64,000 nt of DNA, taken from contig JAWLGK010000008.1 of the NCBI GenBank assembly GCA_041685115.1, forward strand, positions 1 through 64,000, in the 5' to 3' direction. Below are positions 45,415 through 54,690 of this stretch, in pieces (the first letter of the stretch is position 1; each line of letters starts with the position of its first letter). The translations under genes were made by a program, and so were the position numbers. This DNA is from JALOAT01 sp041685115. GTDB taxonomy: Bacteria > Pseudomonadota > Gammaproteobacteria > Thiohalomonadales > Thiohalomonadaceae. A model generated the notes under the pieces. That model made no database searches, was not told the DNA's origin, and saw only the letters and a list, made by a program, of their open reading frames with translations.

Positions 45415-46701
45415 TCATGGGTGGCTGCGCAGCCACTCGGCCAGATCGGCGACGAGTGTGTCCTGCGAAACCGTGGCCTGTTCACCACCGTCGCGCAATG
45501 GCTTGACGCCTGCAACCCCCCTGGCAACCTCATCCTCACCAAGGATCAGTGCGAGCGGTGCGCCGCTGCGATCCGCACGTTTCATCTGCGCCTTGAAATT
45601 GCCGCCGCCACAATTCATGAGCAGGCGCAGCTCCGGCAAGGCCCCGCGCAGGCGGTCAGCCAACACCTGCGCGGCAAGTTCCGTCCCCTCCCCCACGCTC
45701 ACCAGGTAGGCATGGGGGCGGAAGCGTTCCACGGGCACGGTCGTGGGGTCGATGAGCGCGGTGAGGCGTTCAAGGCCCATGGCAAAACCGACCGCCGGCG
45801 TGGGCTTGCCGCCGAGTTGTTCGACCAGTCCGTCATAACGGCCGCCCGCACACACCGTGCCCTGGGCACCGAGGCGATCGGTCACCCACTCGAATACGGT
45901 ACGGCCGTAGTAATCCAGCCCCCGCACTAGCCGCGTGTTTATGTCATAGCGCACGCCCACCGCATCGAGGATGGCGCACAGGCCGTCGAAATGGGCGCGC
46001 GATTCCGCATCCAGGTGCTCCATAAGGCGTGGGGCGGCCTCGATGAGCGGCTGCATCGCGGGATTCTTGCTGTCGAGCACACGCAGCGGGTTGGTGAGCA
46101 GACGACGCCGACTGTCCTCGTCGAGGATGTCATAGTGCGCCTGGAGATAGTCCACGAGGATCTCGCGGTAGGCCGCGCGCGAAGCCGCCGAACCCAGCGA
46201 ATTCAGTTGCAACGTCACCGCGTCCGCCAGGCCCAGTTGGCTCCACAGGCGCGCGGTCATGAGGATCAGCTCGGCGTCCACGTCCGGTCCGTCGAGACCG
46301 AACACCTCGATACCCACCTGGTGGAACTGACGATAGCGCCCCTTCTGCGGACGCTCGTGACGGAACATGGGGCCGCGATACCACACGCGCTGCGCCTGGC
46401 GATTACCGACCCGGCCGTGCTCCAGCATGGCGCGCACACAACCGGCGGTGCCCTCGGGACGCAGCGTGAGGCTGTCGCCGTTGCGATCCTCGAAGGTGTA
46501 CATCTCCTTCTCGACGATATCCGTCACCTCGCCGATGGAGCGCTTGAACAGCTCCGTCTTCTCGACGATGGGCAGGCGAATCTCCTCATAGCCGTACCCC
46601 GCGAGCACGCGCGTCACGGTCTCTTCCAGATAACGCCAGACAGGGGTCTCCTCCGGCAGGATGTCATTCATCCCCCGAATCGCCTGAATATTTCCGCTCA
46701 A
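45415..46701 (-). CDS. hisS: Histidyl-tRNA synthetase
   Basis: A 428-aa class II synthetase. Motif 1 lies near IRGMNDILPEETPVW; motif 2 is in QRVWYRGPMFRHERPQKGRYR; the histidine-specific blocks RGLDYYGRTVFEWVTD and AGGRYDGLVEQLGG precede motif 3 (GFAMGLERL). The C-terminal anticodon domain ends AEWLRSH. Length and start are standard. The 150 bp upstream is a CACGGGG-arm element that separates it from ispG. Confidence 0.97.
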   Translation of the reverse strand: MSGNIQAIRGMNDILPEETPVWRYLEETVTRVLAGYGYEEIRLPIVEKTELFKRSIGEVTDIVEKEMYTFEDRNGDSLTLRPEGTAGCVRAMLEHGRVGNRQAQRVWYRGPMFRHERPQKGRYRQFHQVGIEVFGLDGPDVDAELILMTARLWSQLGLADAVTLQLNSLGSAASRAAYREILVDYLQAHYDILDEDSRRRLLTNPLRVLDSKNPAMQPLIEAAPRLMEHLDAESRAHFDGLCAILDAVGVRYDINTRLVRGLDYYGRTVFEWVTDRLGAQGTVCAGGRYDGLVEQLGGKPTPAVGFAMGLERLTALIDPTTVPVERFRPHAYLVSVGEGTELAAQVLADRLRGALPELRLLMNCGGGNFKAQMKRADRSGAPLALILGEDEVARGVAGVKPLRDGGEQATVSQDTLVADLAEWLRSHP

Positions 46702-46710
46702 CAGTGACTC

Positions 46711-46868
46711 CTAAGAAAAAGCATTAACACGGGGAACACGGGGGACACGGGGAATCCAATTGCTGGACGAGCAGAGATGTTCAGCCGCAGGGCTGCACCT
46801 CTTCTGCTGCATTCATACCCAATATTCTTCCCCCGGTTCCCCGTGTTCCCCGTGTCTATTTCTTTTGA
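46711..46868. repeat. CACGGGG-arm inverted element L3
   Basis: Left arm AAGAAAAAGCATTAACACGGGG plus iterations (46711-46756); right arm CCCCGTGTTCCCCGTGTCTATTTCTTTT (46829-46868). The spacer of about 72 bp is unique. The ispG stop codon and its last two lysine codons lie in the right arm. Confidence 0.85.
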
Positions 46869-47956
46869 TCCGATTTGCCCGCGCGCTGCGCCAGGCGTGC
46901 GCGGATGGTGCGTTCCAGTTCGTCCACCAGGGTGGCATTTTCCACTTTGTGGTGGGGTTCGCCGCCCAGGTAGAGCAGGTTGGGCTGGCCGCCGGCGAGG
47001 CCGACGTCGGCTTCGCGGGCCTCGCCCGGGCCGTTGACCACGCAGCCGATCACGGCCACGTCCATGGGTTCGATGATGTCTTCGAGCCGCTGCTCCAGGG
47101 CGTTGACGGTGGCGATGACATCGAAGTTCTGGCGCGAGCAGGACGGGCAGGCGATGAGATTGATGCCCTTGCTGCGCAGGCGCAGGCTCTTGAGGATGTC
47201 GAAGCCCACGCGGATCTCTTCCACGGGATCGGCGGCGAGGGACACGCGCAGGGTGTCGCCGATGCCCTCGGCCAGCAGCATGCCGAGGCCGATGGCGGAC
47301 TTCACCGCGCCGGAGCGGAAGCCGCCGGCCTCGGTGATGCCCAGGTGCAGGGGCTGTTCGATCTGCCCGGCGAGCTGGCGGTAGGCCTCCACGGTGAGGA
47401 ACACGTCGGAGGCCTTGAGGCTCACCTTGAAGTCGGGGAAGTTGAGCTTCTCCAGGATCTCGATGTGGCGCAGCGCCGATTCCACCAGGGCCTCGGGCGT
47501 GGGTTCGCCGTACTTCTTCTGCAGGTCCTTTTCCAGCGAGCCGGCGTTCACGCCGATGCGAATGGGAATGCCGCGACCACGCGCCGCCTCCACCACCGCA
47601 CGCACACGGTCTTCGCGGCCGATGTTGCCGGGGTTGATGCGCAGGCAGTCCACGCCCAGCTCGGCCACCCGCAGGGCGATGCGGTGATCGAAATGGATGT
47701 CGGCCACCAGCGGCACATTCACCTGCTGCTTGATGGCACCGAAGGCCTCGGCCGCCTCCAGCGAAGGCACGGAGATGCGCACGATGTCAGCACCGACCTT
47801 CTCCAGCGCGCGCACCTGCGCCACCGTGGCGGCCACGTCCGTGGTCTCGGTGTTGGTCATGCTCTGCACCGAGATCGGCGCGTCGCCGCCCACCGGCACG
47901 TTGCCAACCATGATGCGGCGTGAGACGCGCCGGCGGATGGGGCTTTGCTTGTGCAT
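46856..47956 (-). CDS. ispG: 4-hydroxy-3-methylbut-2-enyl diphosphate synthase IspG
   Basis: A 366-aa Fe-S enzyme of the MEP isoprenoid pathway. The N-terminal TIM barrel includes PISVQSMTNTETTD and IRISVPS-type segments; the C-terminal [4Fe-4S] ligands are in CPSCSRQNFDV and IGCVVNGPGEA. The ATG at 47956 overlaps the rodZ stop by one base; the longer reading frame upstream runs through rodZ and is rejected. The C-terminus (GKSDQKK) is encoded in the arm of a repeat element. Confidence 0.96.
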   Translation of the reverse strand: MHKQSPIRRRVSRRIMVGNVPVGGDAPISVQSMTNTETTDVAATVAQVRALEKVGADIVRISVPSLEAAEAFGAIKQQVNVPLVADIHFDHRIALRVAELGVDCLRINPGNIGREDRVRAVVEAARGRGIPIRIGVNAGSLEKDLQKKYGEPTPEALVESALRHIEILEKLNFPDFKVSLKASDVFLTVEAYRQLAGQIEQPLHLGITEAGGFRSGAVKSAIGLGMLLAEGIGDTLRVSLAADPVEEIRVGFDILKSLRLRSKGINLIACPSCSRQNFDVIATVNALEQRLEDIIEPMDVAVIGCVVNGPGEAREADVGLAGGQPNLLYLGGEPHHKVENATLVDELERTIRARLAQRAGKSDQKK

Positions 47957-48951
47957 CAGTCGGTCCGGGCCATATTGTCGTCGGCGCTGCCGAGGCGGAA
48001 TCGCGCCGTGTCGTTGCGGCGTTGGTAGGGCGCGTGATCGAACACTTCGTCGTTGAAGGTGACCTGCGCCGCCGGCGAATAGCCGAAGAACACCGTAAAC
48101 GGCGCCTCGCCGCGCACGGTGATGGTGCGGCCCGCCGTGGCCAGGTCGTACACCAGCTGGCGTCCCGCGGCATCGGTGATCTCGGTCCAGCACTCACCCG
48201 TGAAGTCCAGTACCAGCTTGGATTGCGGCACGTCGGCGGTAAGCGGCGGCGGCGGCGGCGTTTCCGGTTCGGCGGGCGCCGCTGCGGGCTGGGCGGCCGG
48301 GGCTTCGGCAGACGGCGCAGGGGGCGTGGCGGCGGCTACTGACGCGGTTTCCGGGGTGGGCATGGCAGCCGACGTAGCGGGCTCCGTCGGTGTCGGTGTC
48401 GGTGCCGGTGCCGGTGCCGGTGCTGGTTCCGGCACCGGCTCGGCCGGTTGTTCGGGCAGTGCGGCGACCGTCTCGGGAGCAGGCGACACCTCCTGCGCGC
48501 CCGCTAAGGCCGCATCCGGTGCAGGCAGCGTGTCCTGCACGGTTTCACGCTGGGTCATCCACCACACGGCCGACAGCACCAGCAAGCCGCCGAACACCAG
48601 ATAGGTGAATGCGCGCACGGGCGGATCACTGGCCCGGACCTGCTGTGGTTGGCTGCGCGTGACTGCGCCCACCTGAGCAGGCGGCGGCGCCTGCACCGCA
48701 GCGTAGCGGTCGACGAGATCCTGCTCGGGCAGGCCGAGCAGGCGTGCATAGCTGCGCACATAACCGCTGACGAATGCCGCCGGCGGCAGTTGCGCAAAGT
48801 CGTCGTGTTCGAGGGCCTGCAAGATATGCAGGCTCAGGCGCAACTGCCCGGAGACGTACTCCAGAGTGAGGCCTTGTGCCTCACGCGCCTCGGCCAGTTG
48901 CCGGCCCGGACCGTCCACAGTGACTACCTCGACATCCAAGGTTTCGCTCAC
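47956..48951 (-). CDS. rodZ: Cell-shape protein RodZ
   Basis: A 331-aa bitopic membrane protein linking MreB to the cell-wall machinery. The cytoplasmic N-terminus is a helix-turn-helix (LAEAREAQGLTLEYVSGQLRLS, about 18-39); a single transmembrane helix is at about 112-129 (FTYLVFGGLLVLSAVWW); a long Pro/Ala/Glu-rich linker follows; the C-terminal periplasmic DUF4115 beta domain starts near LVLDFTGECWTEI. It overlaps pilW by four bases and ispG by one. Confidence 0.94.
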   Translation of the reverse strand: MSETLDVEVVTVDGPGRQLAEAREAQGLTLEYVSGQLRLSLHILQALEHDDFAQLPPAAFVSGYVRSYARLLGLPEQDLVDRYAAVQAPPPAQVGAVTRSQPQQVRASDPPVRAFTYLVFGGLLVLSAVWWMTQRETVQDTLPAPDAALAGAQEVSPAPETVAALPEQPAEPVPEPAPAPAPAPTPTPTEPATSAAMPTPETASVAAATPPAPSAEAPAAQPAAAPAEPETPPPPPLTADVPQSKLVLDFTGECWTEITDAAGRQLVYDLATAGRTITVRGEAPFTVFFGYSPAAQVTFNDEVFDHAPYQRRNDTARFRLGSADDNMARTD

Positions 48952-49685
48952 GGTTTCTCGCTCCTCAGATATTCTCCTGCCTCTTGCGAATCAGGGAACC
49001 GGTTCTTGAGCAACAGGCCCTGGCTGGCAGCTGCGCCCTTGTTGCCCAGCGCACGTTCGACGCGCACGGCGAGCCACAGGGATTCCGGCGTGTGCGGTGC
49101 GACCTCGTTGTAGCGTTGCAGGTAGGCCCGCGCGGACAGGGCATTGCCGGCGGCATGGCTCAGCTGGGCCATGCCCATCAGCGCCTTGGGCGTCTTGGCA
49201 TCCGCCAGCAGGGCCTTGCGGAAATACTCTTCCGCCTTGGCCTTGTCGTCGGCCGCCTGCATGCACAGGCCGAGGTTTTCGAGGGTCTGGGCGCGGCCCG
49301 TGTACACGGGATTCTTGAGCACGGCGAGGAACTGCTTCTCGGCGTCGTCGTAGCGCTTCTCGTTGCAGAGAAACACCCCGTAATTGTTGTAAACGCTGGA
49401 ATTGTCGCGATCGAGGCCGATGGCCTTGCGGTAGTGGCGATCCGCGTCTTCCGACTCGCCCAGGCGGCGGTACAGTTCGGCCACGTAGTGATGGGCGACC
49501 GCGGAATCCGGGTCTTGCTCCAGGGCGCGGTTGAGCTTCTCGAGCGCCAGTTCGTTCTGGTTCTGCAGCATGTAGCGCAGGCCCAACTCGGCATTGAGCT
49601 GCGCGGACTTGGTATCGCGCGTCTGCATGGAGGAACAGGCCGAGAGCAGCACGGCGCCGGCCAACACGATGACGAATTTCTTCAT
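48948..49685 (-). CDS. pilW: Type IV pilus secretin-pilot lipoprotein PilW/PilF
   Basis: A 245-aa lipoprotein that helps assemble the PilQ secretin for type IV pili. The signal MKKFVIVLAGAVLLSAC ends in a lipobox at Cys17; the rest is six TPR units (for example ALEQDPDSAVAHHYVAELYR, AIGLDRDNSSVYNNYGVFL, LKNPVYTGRAQTLENLGLC). In this conserved cluster it always lies between rlmN and rodZ. Its start overlaps the rlmN stop by four bases. Confidence 0.94.
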   Translation of the reverse strand: MKKFVIVLAGAVLLSACSSMQTRDTKSAQLNAELGLRYMLQNQNELALEKLNRALEQDPDSAVAHHYVAELYRRLGESEDADRHYRKAIGLDRDNSSVYNNYGVFLCNEKRYDDAEKQFLAVLKNPVYTGRAQTLENLGLCMQAADDKAKAEEYFRKALLADAKTPKALMGMAQLSHAAGNALSARAYLQRYNEVAPHTPESLWLAVRVERALGNKGAAASQGLLLKNRFPDSQEAGEYLRSEKP

Positions 49686-50797
49686 GACGTGACACTCCTT
49701 ACCGGAATTGCGGTGAGCCGGTCGCTACGGCGCGTGCGGTCCTGGACCTCGCCGACCAGCTGGCCACAGGCCGCTGCGATGTCGTCGCCGCGCGTCTTGC
49801 GCGTGATGGTCGTATATCCCGATTGAATGAGAATGTCCTGAAAGCGTTCCACAGCCTGCCGCGAAGAGCGGCGGTAGGGACTGCCGGGGAACGGGTTGAA
49901 GGGGATCAGGTTGATCTTGCACGGCACATCGCGCAGCAGCTTCACCAGCGTGCGGGCGTGCTCCGGCGTGTCGTTGACCCCGTCGAGCATCACGTATTCG
50001 ATGGTCACGCGGCGGTGGGCACGCTCGTCCACGTAGGCGCGGCAGGCCGCCAGCAACTCGGCAATCGGATACTTGCGGTTGATGGGAACCAGTTCATCGC
50101 GTAACGCGTCGTCGGGCGCATGCAGCGAAATGGCCAGGCTTACGTCGGAAAACTCACGCAGGCGGTAAATGGCGGGCACCACGCCTGCGGTGCTCAGGGT
50201 GACGCGGCGCCGCGAAATGCCGAAGGCCACGTCGTCCTGCATGATGTCCATGGCCTTGACCACCGGGTCGAAGTTCATGAGCGGCTCACCCATGCCCATC
50301 ATCACCACGTTGGTGACCACACGCTCGCCCTTGTTCTCGGGGATGCCGAGGGTGATGGCGGCGAACAGCACCTGGCCGATGATCTCCGCCGTGGTCAGGT
50401 TGCGGTTGAAGCCCTGACGCGCCGTGGAGCAGAAGCTGCAATTGAGCGTGCAGCCCACCTGGGACGACACACACAGCGTGCCGCGGTCGTCCTCGGGAAT
50501 GAACACGCATTCGACGCTTTGATCGCAGCCCAGGCGCAGTCCCCACTTGCGCGTGCCGTCGCGCGAAGGAGCGTCCACCACCACTTCCGGCAGACGGATC
50601 TCGGCGCGCGCGTTCAGCTTGGCGCGCAAGGCCTTGCCGAGATCGGTCATGGCATCGAACTCGGTGATGCCGTGGTGATAGATCCACTTCATGACCTGAG
50701 AGGCGCGGAAGGCCTTCTCCCCCAGTTCGGTGAAGAAGGCCTCCATGTCGCGCCGGGTCAGGCCCAGCAGATTGGTTTTTTCCTGCGTATCGGGCAT
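49682..50797 (-). CDS. rlmN: Dual-specificity RNA methyltransferase RlmN
   Basis: A 371-aa radical SAM enzyme that methylates C2 of A2503 in 23S rRNA and A37 of some tRNAs. The cluster motif is CTLNCSFC (CX3CX2C), with GMGEPLMNFDPVVKAM and SLAISLHAPDDALRDELVPINRKYP typical of the family; the second catalytic Cys is at about 340 (DIAAACGQL). The start at 50797 gives MPDTQEKTNLLGLTRRDMEAFF; a longer frame runs into ndk. It follows ndk by 16 bp. Confidence 0.96.
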   Translation of the reverse strand: MPDTQEKTNLLGLTRRDMEAFFTELGEKAFRASQVMKWIYHHGITEFDAMTDLGKALRAKLNARAEIRLPEVVVDAPSRDGTRKWGLRLGCDQSVECVFIPEDDRGTLCVSSQVGCTLNCSFCSTARQGFNRNLTTAEIIGQVLFAAITLGIPENKGERVVTNVVMMGMGEPLMNFDPVVKAMDIMQDDVAFGISRRRVTLSTAGVVPAIYRLREFSDVSLAISLHAPDDALRDELVPINRKYPIAELLAACRAYVDERAHRRVTIEYVMLDGVNDTPEHARTLVKLLRDVPCKINLIPFNPFPGSPYRRSSRQAVERFQDILIQSGYTTITRKTRGDDIAAACGQLVGEVQDRTRRSDRLTAIPVRSVTS

Positions 50798-50813
50798 GCG
50801 ACCTGGTTCACCC

Positions 50814-51245
50814 TCAACGGGTGCGGGGGCAGAGCTCCGTGGCGGCGAAGAAATAGGCGATTTCGTTGCGCGCGGTCTCCTGCGCATCGGAGCCGTGCAC
50901 GGCGTTCTCATCAATGGATTGAGCGAAATCGGCGCGGATGGTTCCGGGCGCGGCCTTCTTCGGGTCGGTGGCACCCATGATGTCGCGGTGCGCGGCCACG
51001 GCATTCTCGCCTTCGAGCACCGAGACCATCACCGGGCCGGAGATCATGAAGCTCACCAGGTCCTTGAAGAAGGGGCGCTCCTTGTGCACGGCGTAGAAAC
51101 CCTCGGCCTCGGCCTGGGACAGGTGCTTCATCTTGGCGGCGACGATCTTCAGGCCGGCCTTCTCGAAGCGGGCGTAGATCTCGCCGATCACGTTCTTGGC
51201 GACCGCGTCGGGCTTGATGATGGAAAGGGTGCGCTCGATGGCCAT
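50814..51245 (-). CDS. ndk: Nucleoside diphosphate kinase
   Basis: A 143-aa kinase that balances NTP and dNTP pools through a phosphohistidine intermediate. MAIERTLSIIKPDAVAKNVIG opens the protein and the catalytic His is in NAVHGSDA (about residue 117). Family length is standard. It is the first gene of a segment running through rlmN to der, and is separated from iscX by an element of CACGGGG arms and a REP pair. Confidence 0.97.
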   Translation of the reverse strand: MAIERTLSIIKPDAVAKNVIGEIYARFEKAGLKIVAAKMKHLSQAEAEGFYAVHKERPFFKDLVSFMISGPVMVSVLEGENAVAAHRDIMGATDPKKAAPGTIRADFAQSIDENAVHGSDAQETARNEIAYFFAATELCPRTR

Positions 51246-51347
51246 CGGAATCTCCGTTCGTTAGCTCGTTGTTCGGGGGGCAAAATGCGACAAACCCGCG
51301 ATCATACGCGGGTTTAGGCGGCCTCGCCAGCGGTCGGGCGGCGGCTG

Positions 51348-51533
51348 AAAGGCATTAACACGGGGGACACGGGGAACACGGGGACGGATTGCATGTGGGT
51401 GGAGCGGCCTCAGGCCGCGATGTTCTTGCACCCAGCCTTTTCGCGGGCTTAGCCCGCTCCAACGGCGCCCCTCATGTGGTTAATGGTTCCCCGTGTCCCC
51501 CGTGTTCCCCGTGTTCAAGCTTTTCTCTTCACT
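51348..51533. repeat. CACGGGG-arm inverted element L4 enclosing a REP pair
   Basis: Left arm GAAAGGCATTAACACGGGG plus iterations (51348-51386), right arm CCCCGTGTTCAAGCTTTTCTC at its end (51486-51533). The spacer holds a REP pair: GGAGCGGCCTCAGGCCGCGATG (51401-51422) and the inverted TTCGCGGGCTTAGCCCGCTCC (51440-51460). The iscX stop lies at the right arm. Confidence 0.85.
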
Positions 51534-51729
51534 CCCGCTCGGAAATCCACGCCATCTGGATGGCTTCGAGGATCTTTTCGTTGGAGTGCTGGGGGTCGTC
51601 GGCGAACTCGGGCAGGGCCAGGACCCAGGCGTGGAGGTCGGTGAACCGGACGTAGCGGGGATCCACGTCCGGGTGGGATTCATCCAGGCCAATGGCGATA
51701 TCAGTGACATCGGTCCACTTGAGGTTCAT
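51529..51729 (-). CDS. iscX: Fe-S assembly protein IscX
   Basis: A 66-aa acidic protein that binds IscS and modulates iron delivery during Fe-S assembly. The sequence WTDVTDIAIGLDESHPDVDP and VRFTDLHAWVLALPEFADDP is diagnostic. It overlaps fdx by four bases and ends the isc operon. Confidence 0.95.
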   Translation of the reverse strand: MNLKWTDVTDIAIGLDESHPDVDPRYVRFTDLHAWVLALPEFADDPQHSNEKILEAIQMAWISERE

Positions 51730-52067
51730 CCGTGCTTCTCCGAGGCCAGGTTGATGGTGTACTTGGGGATCTCGACCACCAGGTCGTCCTCTCCCACGAT
51801 GGCCTGGCAGGACAGACGTGACTCGGGCTCCAGTCCCCAGGCCTTGTCCAGCATGTCCTCCTCGCCCTCTTCCGCTTCGTTGAGGGACTCATAGCCCTCG
51901 CGGACGATGACATGGCAGGTGGTGCAGGCGCAGGACTTCTCGCAGGCGTGCTCGATCTCGATGCCCTCTTCCAGCGCCGCATCCAGGATGCTCGTCCCGG
52001 GCTCGGCCTCCACAACCGCCCCCTCGGGGCAGAGCTTCTCATGGGGCAGAAAAATGATCTTCGGCAT
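51726..52067 (-). CDS. fdx: ISC-type [2Fe-2S] ferredoxin
   Basis: A 113-aa ferredoxin that supplies electrons for cluster assembly on IscU. The cluster cysteines are in EHACEKSCACTTCHVIV, with a fourth at RLSCQAIV. Start and length are standard for Fdx of isc operons. A repeat element of about 160 bp separates it from hscA, interrupting the normally tight operon; an internal promoter or read-through would be needed. Confidence 0.95.
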   Translation of the reverse strand: MPKIIFLPHEKLCPEGAVVEAEPGTSILDAALEEGIEIEHACEKSCACTTCHVIVREGYESLNEAEEGEEDMLDKAWGLEPESRLSCQAIVGEDDLVVEIPKYTINLASEKHG

Positions 52068-52068
52068 G

Positions 52069-52224
52069 GTTTAAAAAGCCTTAACACGGGGACACGGGGA
52101 ACACGGGGGCATCAAGGGCTTGAATCCACGCTGCTCTGCATCAGCACTGTGGTTCTGAACACGGTGACCATCCAACATCATTCTATCCCCGTGTTCCCCG
52201 TGTCCCCCGTGTTTGCGCTTTTCG
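52069..52224. repeat. CACGGGG-arm inverted element L5 inside the isc operon
   Basis: Left arm TTTAAAAAGCCTTAACACGGGG plus iterations (52069-52110); right arm CCCCGTGTTCCCCGTGT to GTTTGCGCTTTTC (52187-52224). Unique spacer of about 75 bp. It lies between hscA and fdx, which are co-directional. Confidence 0.85.
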
Positions 52225-52231
52225 GCCACCG

Positions 52232-54118
52232 TCAGTTCGAAGAACCTTCGATCTCGTCCAGGGCCCGGCCGGCGAGGGCCTTCTGGATGCTGGCATTCAT
52301 GCGGCGGGCGGCGAATTCGGTGCTGGCCTTGTTGCATTCGTCCACGGCGCGCCGGAGGGCGCGGTGGTCGCTGCCCTGGCGCGCCTCGCGGACGCGCTGC
52401 ATGGCGGCTTCCAGTTCGGCGCGCTCGTCTTTCGAGAGCAGGGCGTCACCGTCGTTGGCGAGCGCGGATTCCAGCGCCTCGACCACGCGGTCGGCCTCCA
52501 CTTGCTGCTCGCGCAGGGTGCGTGCGTCCATGTCCTCGTGGGCGTGGGACAGGGAGTCGCGCAGCATGGTCTCGATTTCGTTGTCGGTGAGGCCGTAGGA
52601 GGGCTTCACCTGGATGCTGGCCTCCACCCCGGAGGTCATTTCACGTGCGCTCACGGACAGCAGGCCGTCGGCATCCACCTGGAAGGTGACACGGATGCGC
52701 GCGGCGCCGGCCATCATGGGCGGGATGCCGCGCAATTCGAAGCGCGCCAGGGAACGGCAGTCGCTCACCAGTTCGCGCTCGCCTTGCACCACGTGCACCA
52801 GCAGGGCGGTCTGGCCGTCCTTGAAGGTGGTGAAGTCCTGGGCGCGGGCCGCCGGGATGGTGGTGTTGCGCGGGATGACCTTCTCTACCAGCCCGCCCAT
52901 GGTCTCGAGTCCCAGGGACAGGGGGATGACGTCCAGCAACAGCATTTCGTGATCGGGCTTGTTGCCCACCAGCACGTCGGCCTGCAGGGCGGCGCCGATG
53001 GCGACCACCTGGTCCGGGTCGATGTCCACCAAGGGCTCGCACTGGAAGAACTCGCCCACCAGCCGCCGTACCAGCGGCACCCGGGTGGAGCCGCCCACCA
53101 TCACCACGTTCTGGATCGCGGCGGCCTCGATGCCGGCGTCGCGCAGGGCGCGGCGGCAGGGGGCCAGGGCCTTGCGTACCAGCGGTTCGATGAGCGCGTC
53201 GAACTGGGCGCGGCTGAGCGTGCCTTCCCAGTGGCTGCCATCAGACAGCTCCAGCTTCAGCTCCGCCACGTCCGCGGTGGTGAGCGTTTCCTTGGCGGCG
53301 CAGGCATCGCGCATGAGGCGACGCAGCTGGGCATGGTCGGCGTCGTCGGCGATGCCGGCCTGCTTCATGATCCACTCGGCGACGGTGCGGTCCATGTCGT
53401 CACCGCCCAGGGCCGAGTCGCCCGAGGTGGCGAGCACCTCGAATACGCCCTTGTTCAGGCGCAGGATGGAAAAGTCGAAGGTGCCGCCACCCAGGTCGTA
53501 GACCGCGATCACGCCCTCGGGGCGGCGGTCCAGGCCGTAGGCCACCGCCGCGGCCGTGGGCTCGTTGAGCAGGCGCAGCACGTTGAGGCCGGCGAGGCGC
53601 GCGGCATCCTTGGTGGCCTGGCGCTGGGCATCGTCAAAATACGCCGGCACGGTGATCACCACACCGGTGAGGTCGCCGCCCAAGGATTGTTCCGCACGCT
53701 CCTTGAGGGCCTTCAACACCTCGGCCGAGACCTCCACCGGGCTCACGTCGCCGCCGGCGGTGTGCAGGCGTGGCACGGCGGAATCGGTATCGACGAATTC
53801 GTAGGGCAGACGTGAACCCAGGCACTTGAGGTCTTCCAGTCCACGACCCATGAGCCGCTTGACCGAAACGATGGTCGACAGCGGATCGCGGCTGGACTCG
53901 GCCTTGGCGTCGTGACCCACCACACGCGTTCCGTTCGCCAGGAAGCGCACCACCGAGGGCAACAGGTGGCGGCCCTGTGCGTCGGGCAGGGTCTCGGCCA
54001 TGCCGCTGCGCACGGTGGCCACGAGGGAATTGGTGGTGCCCAGGTCGATGCCCGCCGCGCGCCGATGCTGGTGCGGTGCGGCCGACTGTCCGGGCTCGCT
54101 GATCTGGAGCAGGGCCAT
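52232..54118 (-). CDS. hscA: Fe-S assembly Hsp70 chaperone HscA
   Basis: A 628-aa specialised Hsp70 that releases clusters from IscU with HscB. The N-terminal ATPase has GIDLGTTNSLVATVRSG, NEPTAAAVAYGL and VYDLGGGTFDFSIL; the substrate-binding domain has VIPLSLGLETMGGLVEKVIPRNTTIP. Length and start (MALLQISEPGQ) match the family. It lies 12 bp after hscB and upstream of the repeat that separates it from fdx. Confidence 0.96.
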   Translation of the reverse strand: MALLQISEPGQSAAPHQHRRAAGIDLGTTNSLVATVRSGMAETLPDAQGRHLLPSVVRFLANGTRVVGHDAKAESSRDPLSTIVSVKRLMGRGLEDLKCLGSRLPYEFVDTDSAVPRLHTAGGDVSPVEVSAEVLKALKERAEQSLGGDLTGVVITVPAYFDDAQRQATKDAARLAGLNVLRLLNEPTAAAVAYGLDRRPEGVIAVYDLGGGTFDFSILRLNKGVFEVLATSGDSALGGDDMDRTVAEWIMKQAGIADDADHAQLRRLMRDACAAKETLTTADVAELKLELSDGSHWEGTLSRAQFDALIEPLVRKALAPCRRALRDAGIEAAAIQNVVMVGGSTRVPLVRRLVGEFFQCEPLVDIDPDQVVAIGAALQADVLVGNKPDHEMLLLDVIPLSLGLETMGGLVEKVIPRNTTIPAARAQDFTTFKDGQTALLVHVVQGERELVSDCRSLARFELRGIPPMMAGAARIRVTFQVDADGLLSVSAREMTSGVEASIQVKPSYGLTDNEIETMLRDSLSHAHEDMDARTLREQQVEADRVVEALESALANDGDALLSKDERAELEAAMQRVREARQGSDHRALRRAVDECNKASTEFAARRMNASIQKALAGRALDEIEGSSN

Positions 54119-54130
54119 GAGAGTCTTCTG

Positions 54131-54688
54131 TCAGTCCGGCAATTCGGATTCGTGTACCAGCGTTTCCTCGAGTTCCGCCGCCTCGTCGAGGAGCCGCTGC
54201 ATGAATTGCAGCTTGCGAACGTCCTGGCGAGCCGTCTCCAGCCCGGCCGGGTCGTCGCCCGCAAAGTGCTGGCGCAGGTTTTCGATGAGCTGACGCTCGC
54301 GCGACTCGATCTGGTCGCGTACCTGTTCCAGTGCGAGGAACCGATCCTTCGCCCCGGCCACGTCGGCCAGCGCCTCACGCAGTTCCATCTGCTCCATGAG
54401 GAAGGCCGGATCCATGGCCGTGTCGCGATCGTCCAGCGGCAGCCCGCGCAGTTCGAGCAGGTAACGTGCCCGCGCCAGCGGCGCCTTGAGCACGCGGAAG
54501 CCTTCGTTCACCTGCGCCGTCTGCTGTACGGAGAGGCGGCGTTCCTGGTCGGACGCGCTGGCGAAGCGATCAGGATGCAACGCACGCTGCAGGTCGCGAT
54601 AGCGCAGCGCCAGGGCCTCGCCATCCACGTCGAAGCTGATCGGCAGTCCGAACAGTTCGAAGTAGTTGCTGGCAAGCTGGGCGGTCAT
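54131..54688 (-). CDS. hscB: Co-chaperone HscB
   Basis: A 185-aa J-domain protein that delivers IscU to HscA. The J domain (about 8-70) has NYFELFGLPISFDVD and the HPD tripeptide in ALHPDRFASAS; the C-terminal three-helix bundle binds IscU. The ATG at 54688 (MTAQLASNYFE) starts two bases after the iscA stop and is preferred to an upstream ATG that would overlap iscA. Confidence 0.95.
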   Translation of the reverse strand: MTAQLASNYFELFGLPISFDVDGEALALRYRDLQRALHPDRFASASDQERRLSVQQTAQVNEGFRVLKAPLARARYLLELRGLPLDDRDTAMDPAFLMEQMELREALADVAGAKDRFLALEQVRDQIESRERQLIENLRQHFAGDDPAGLETARQDVRKLQFMQRLLDEAAELEETLVHESELPD

Positions 54689-54690
54689 GG

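Noticed and set aside
52364..53815. A 483-aa plus-strand frame opposite hscA
   Set aside because: Shadow of hscA with extreme Gly/His/Val content.
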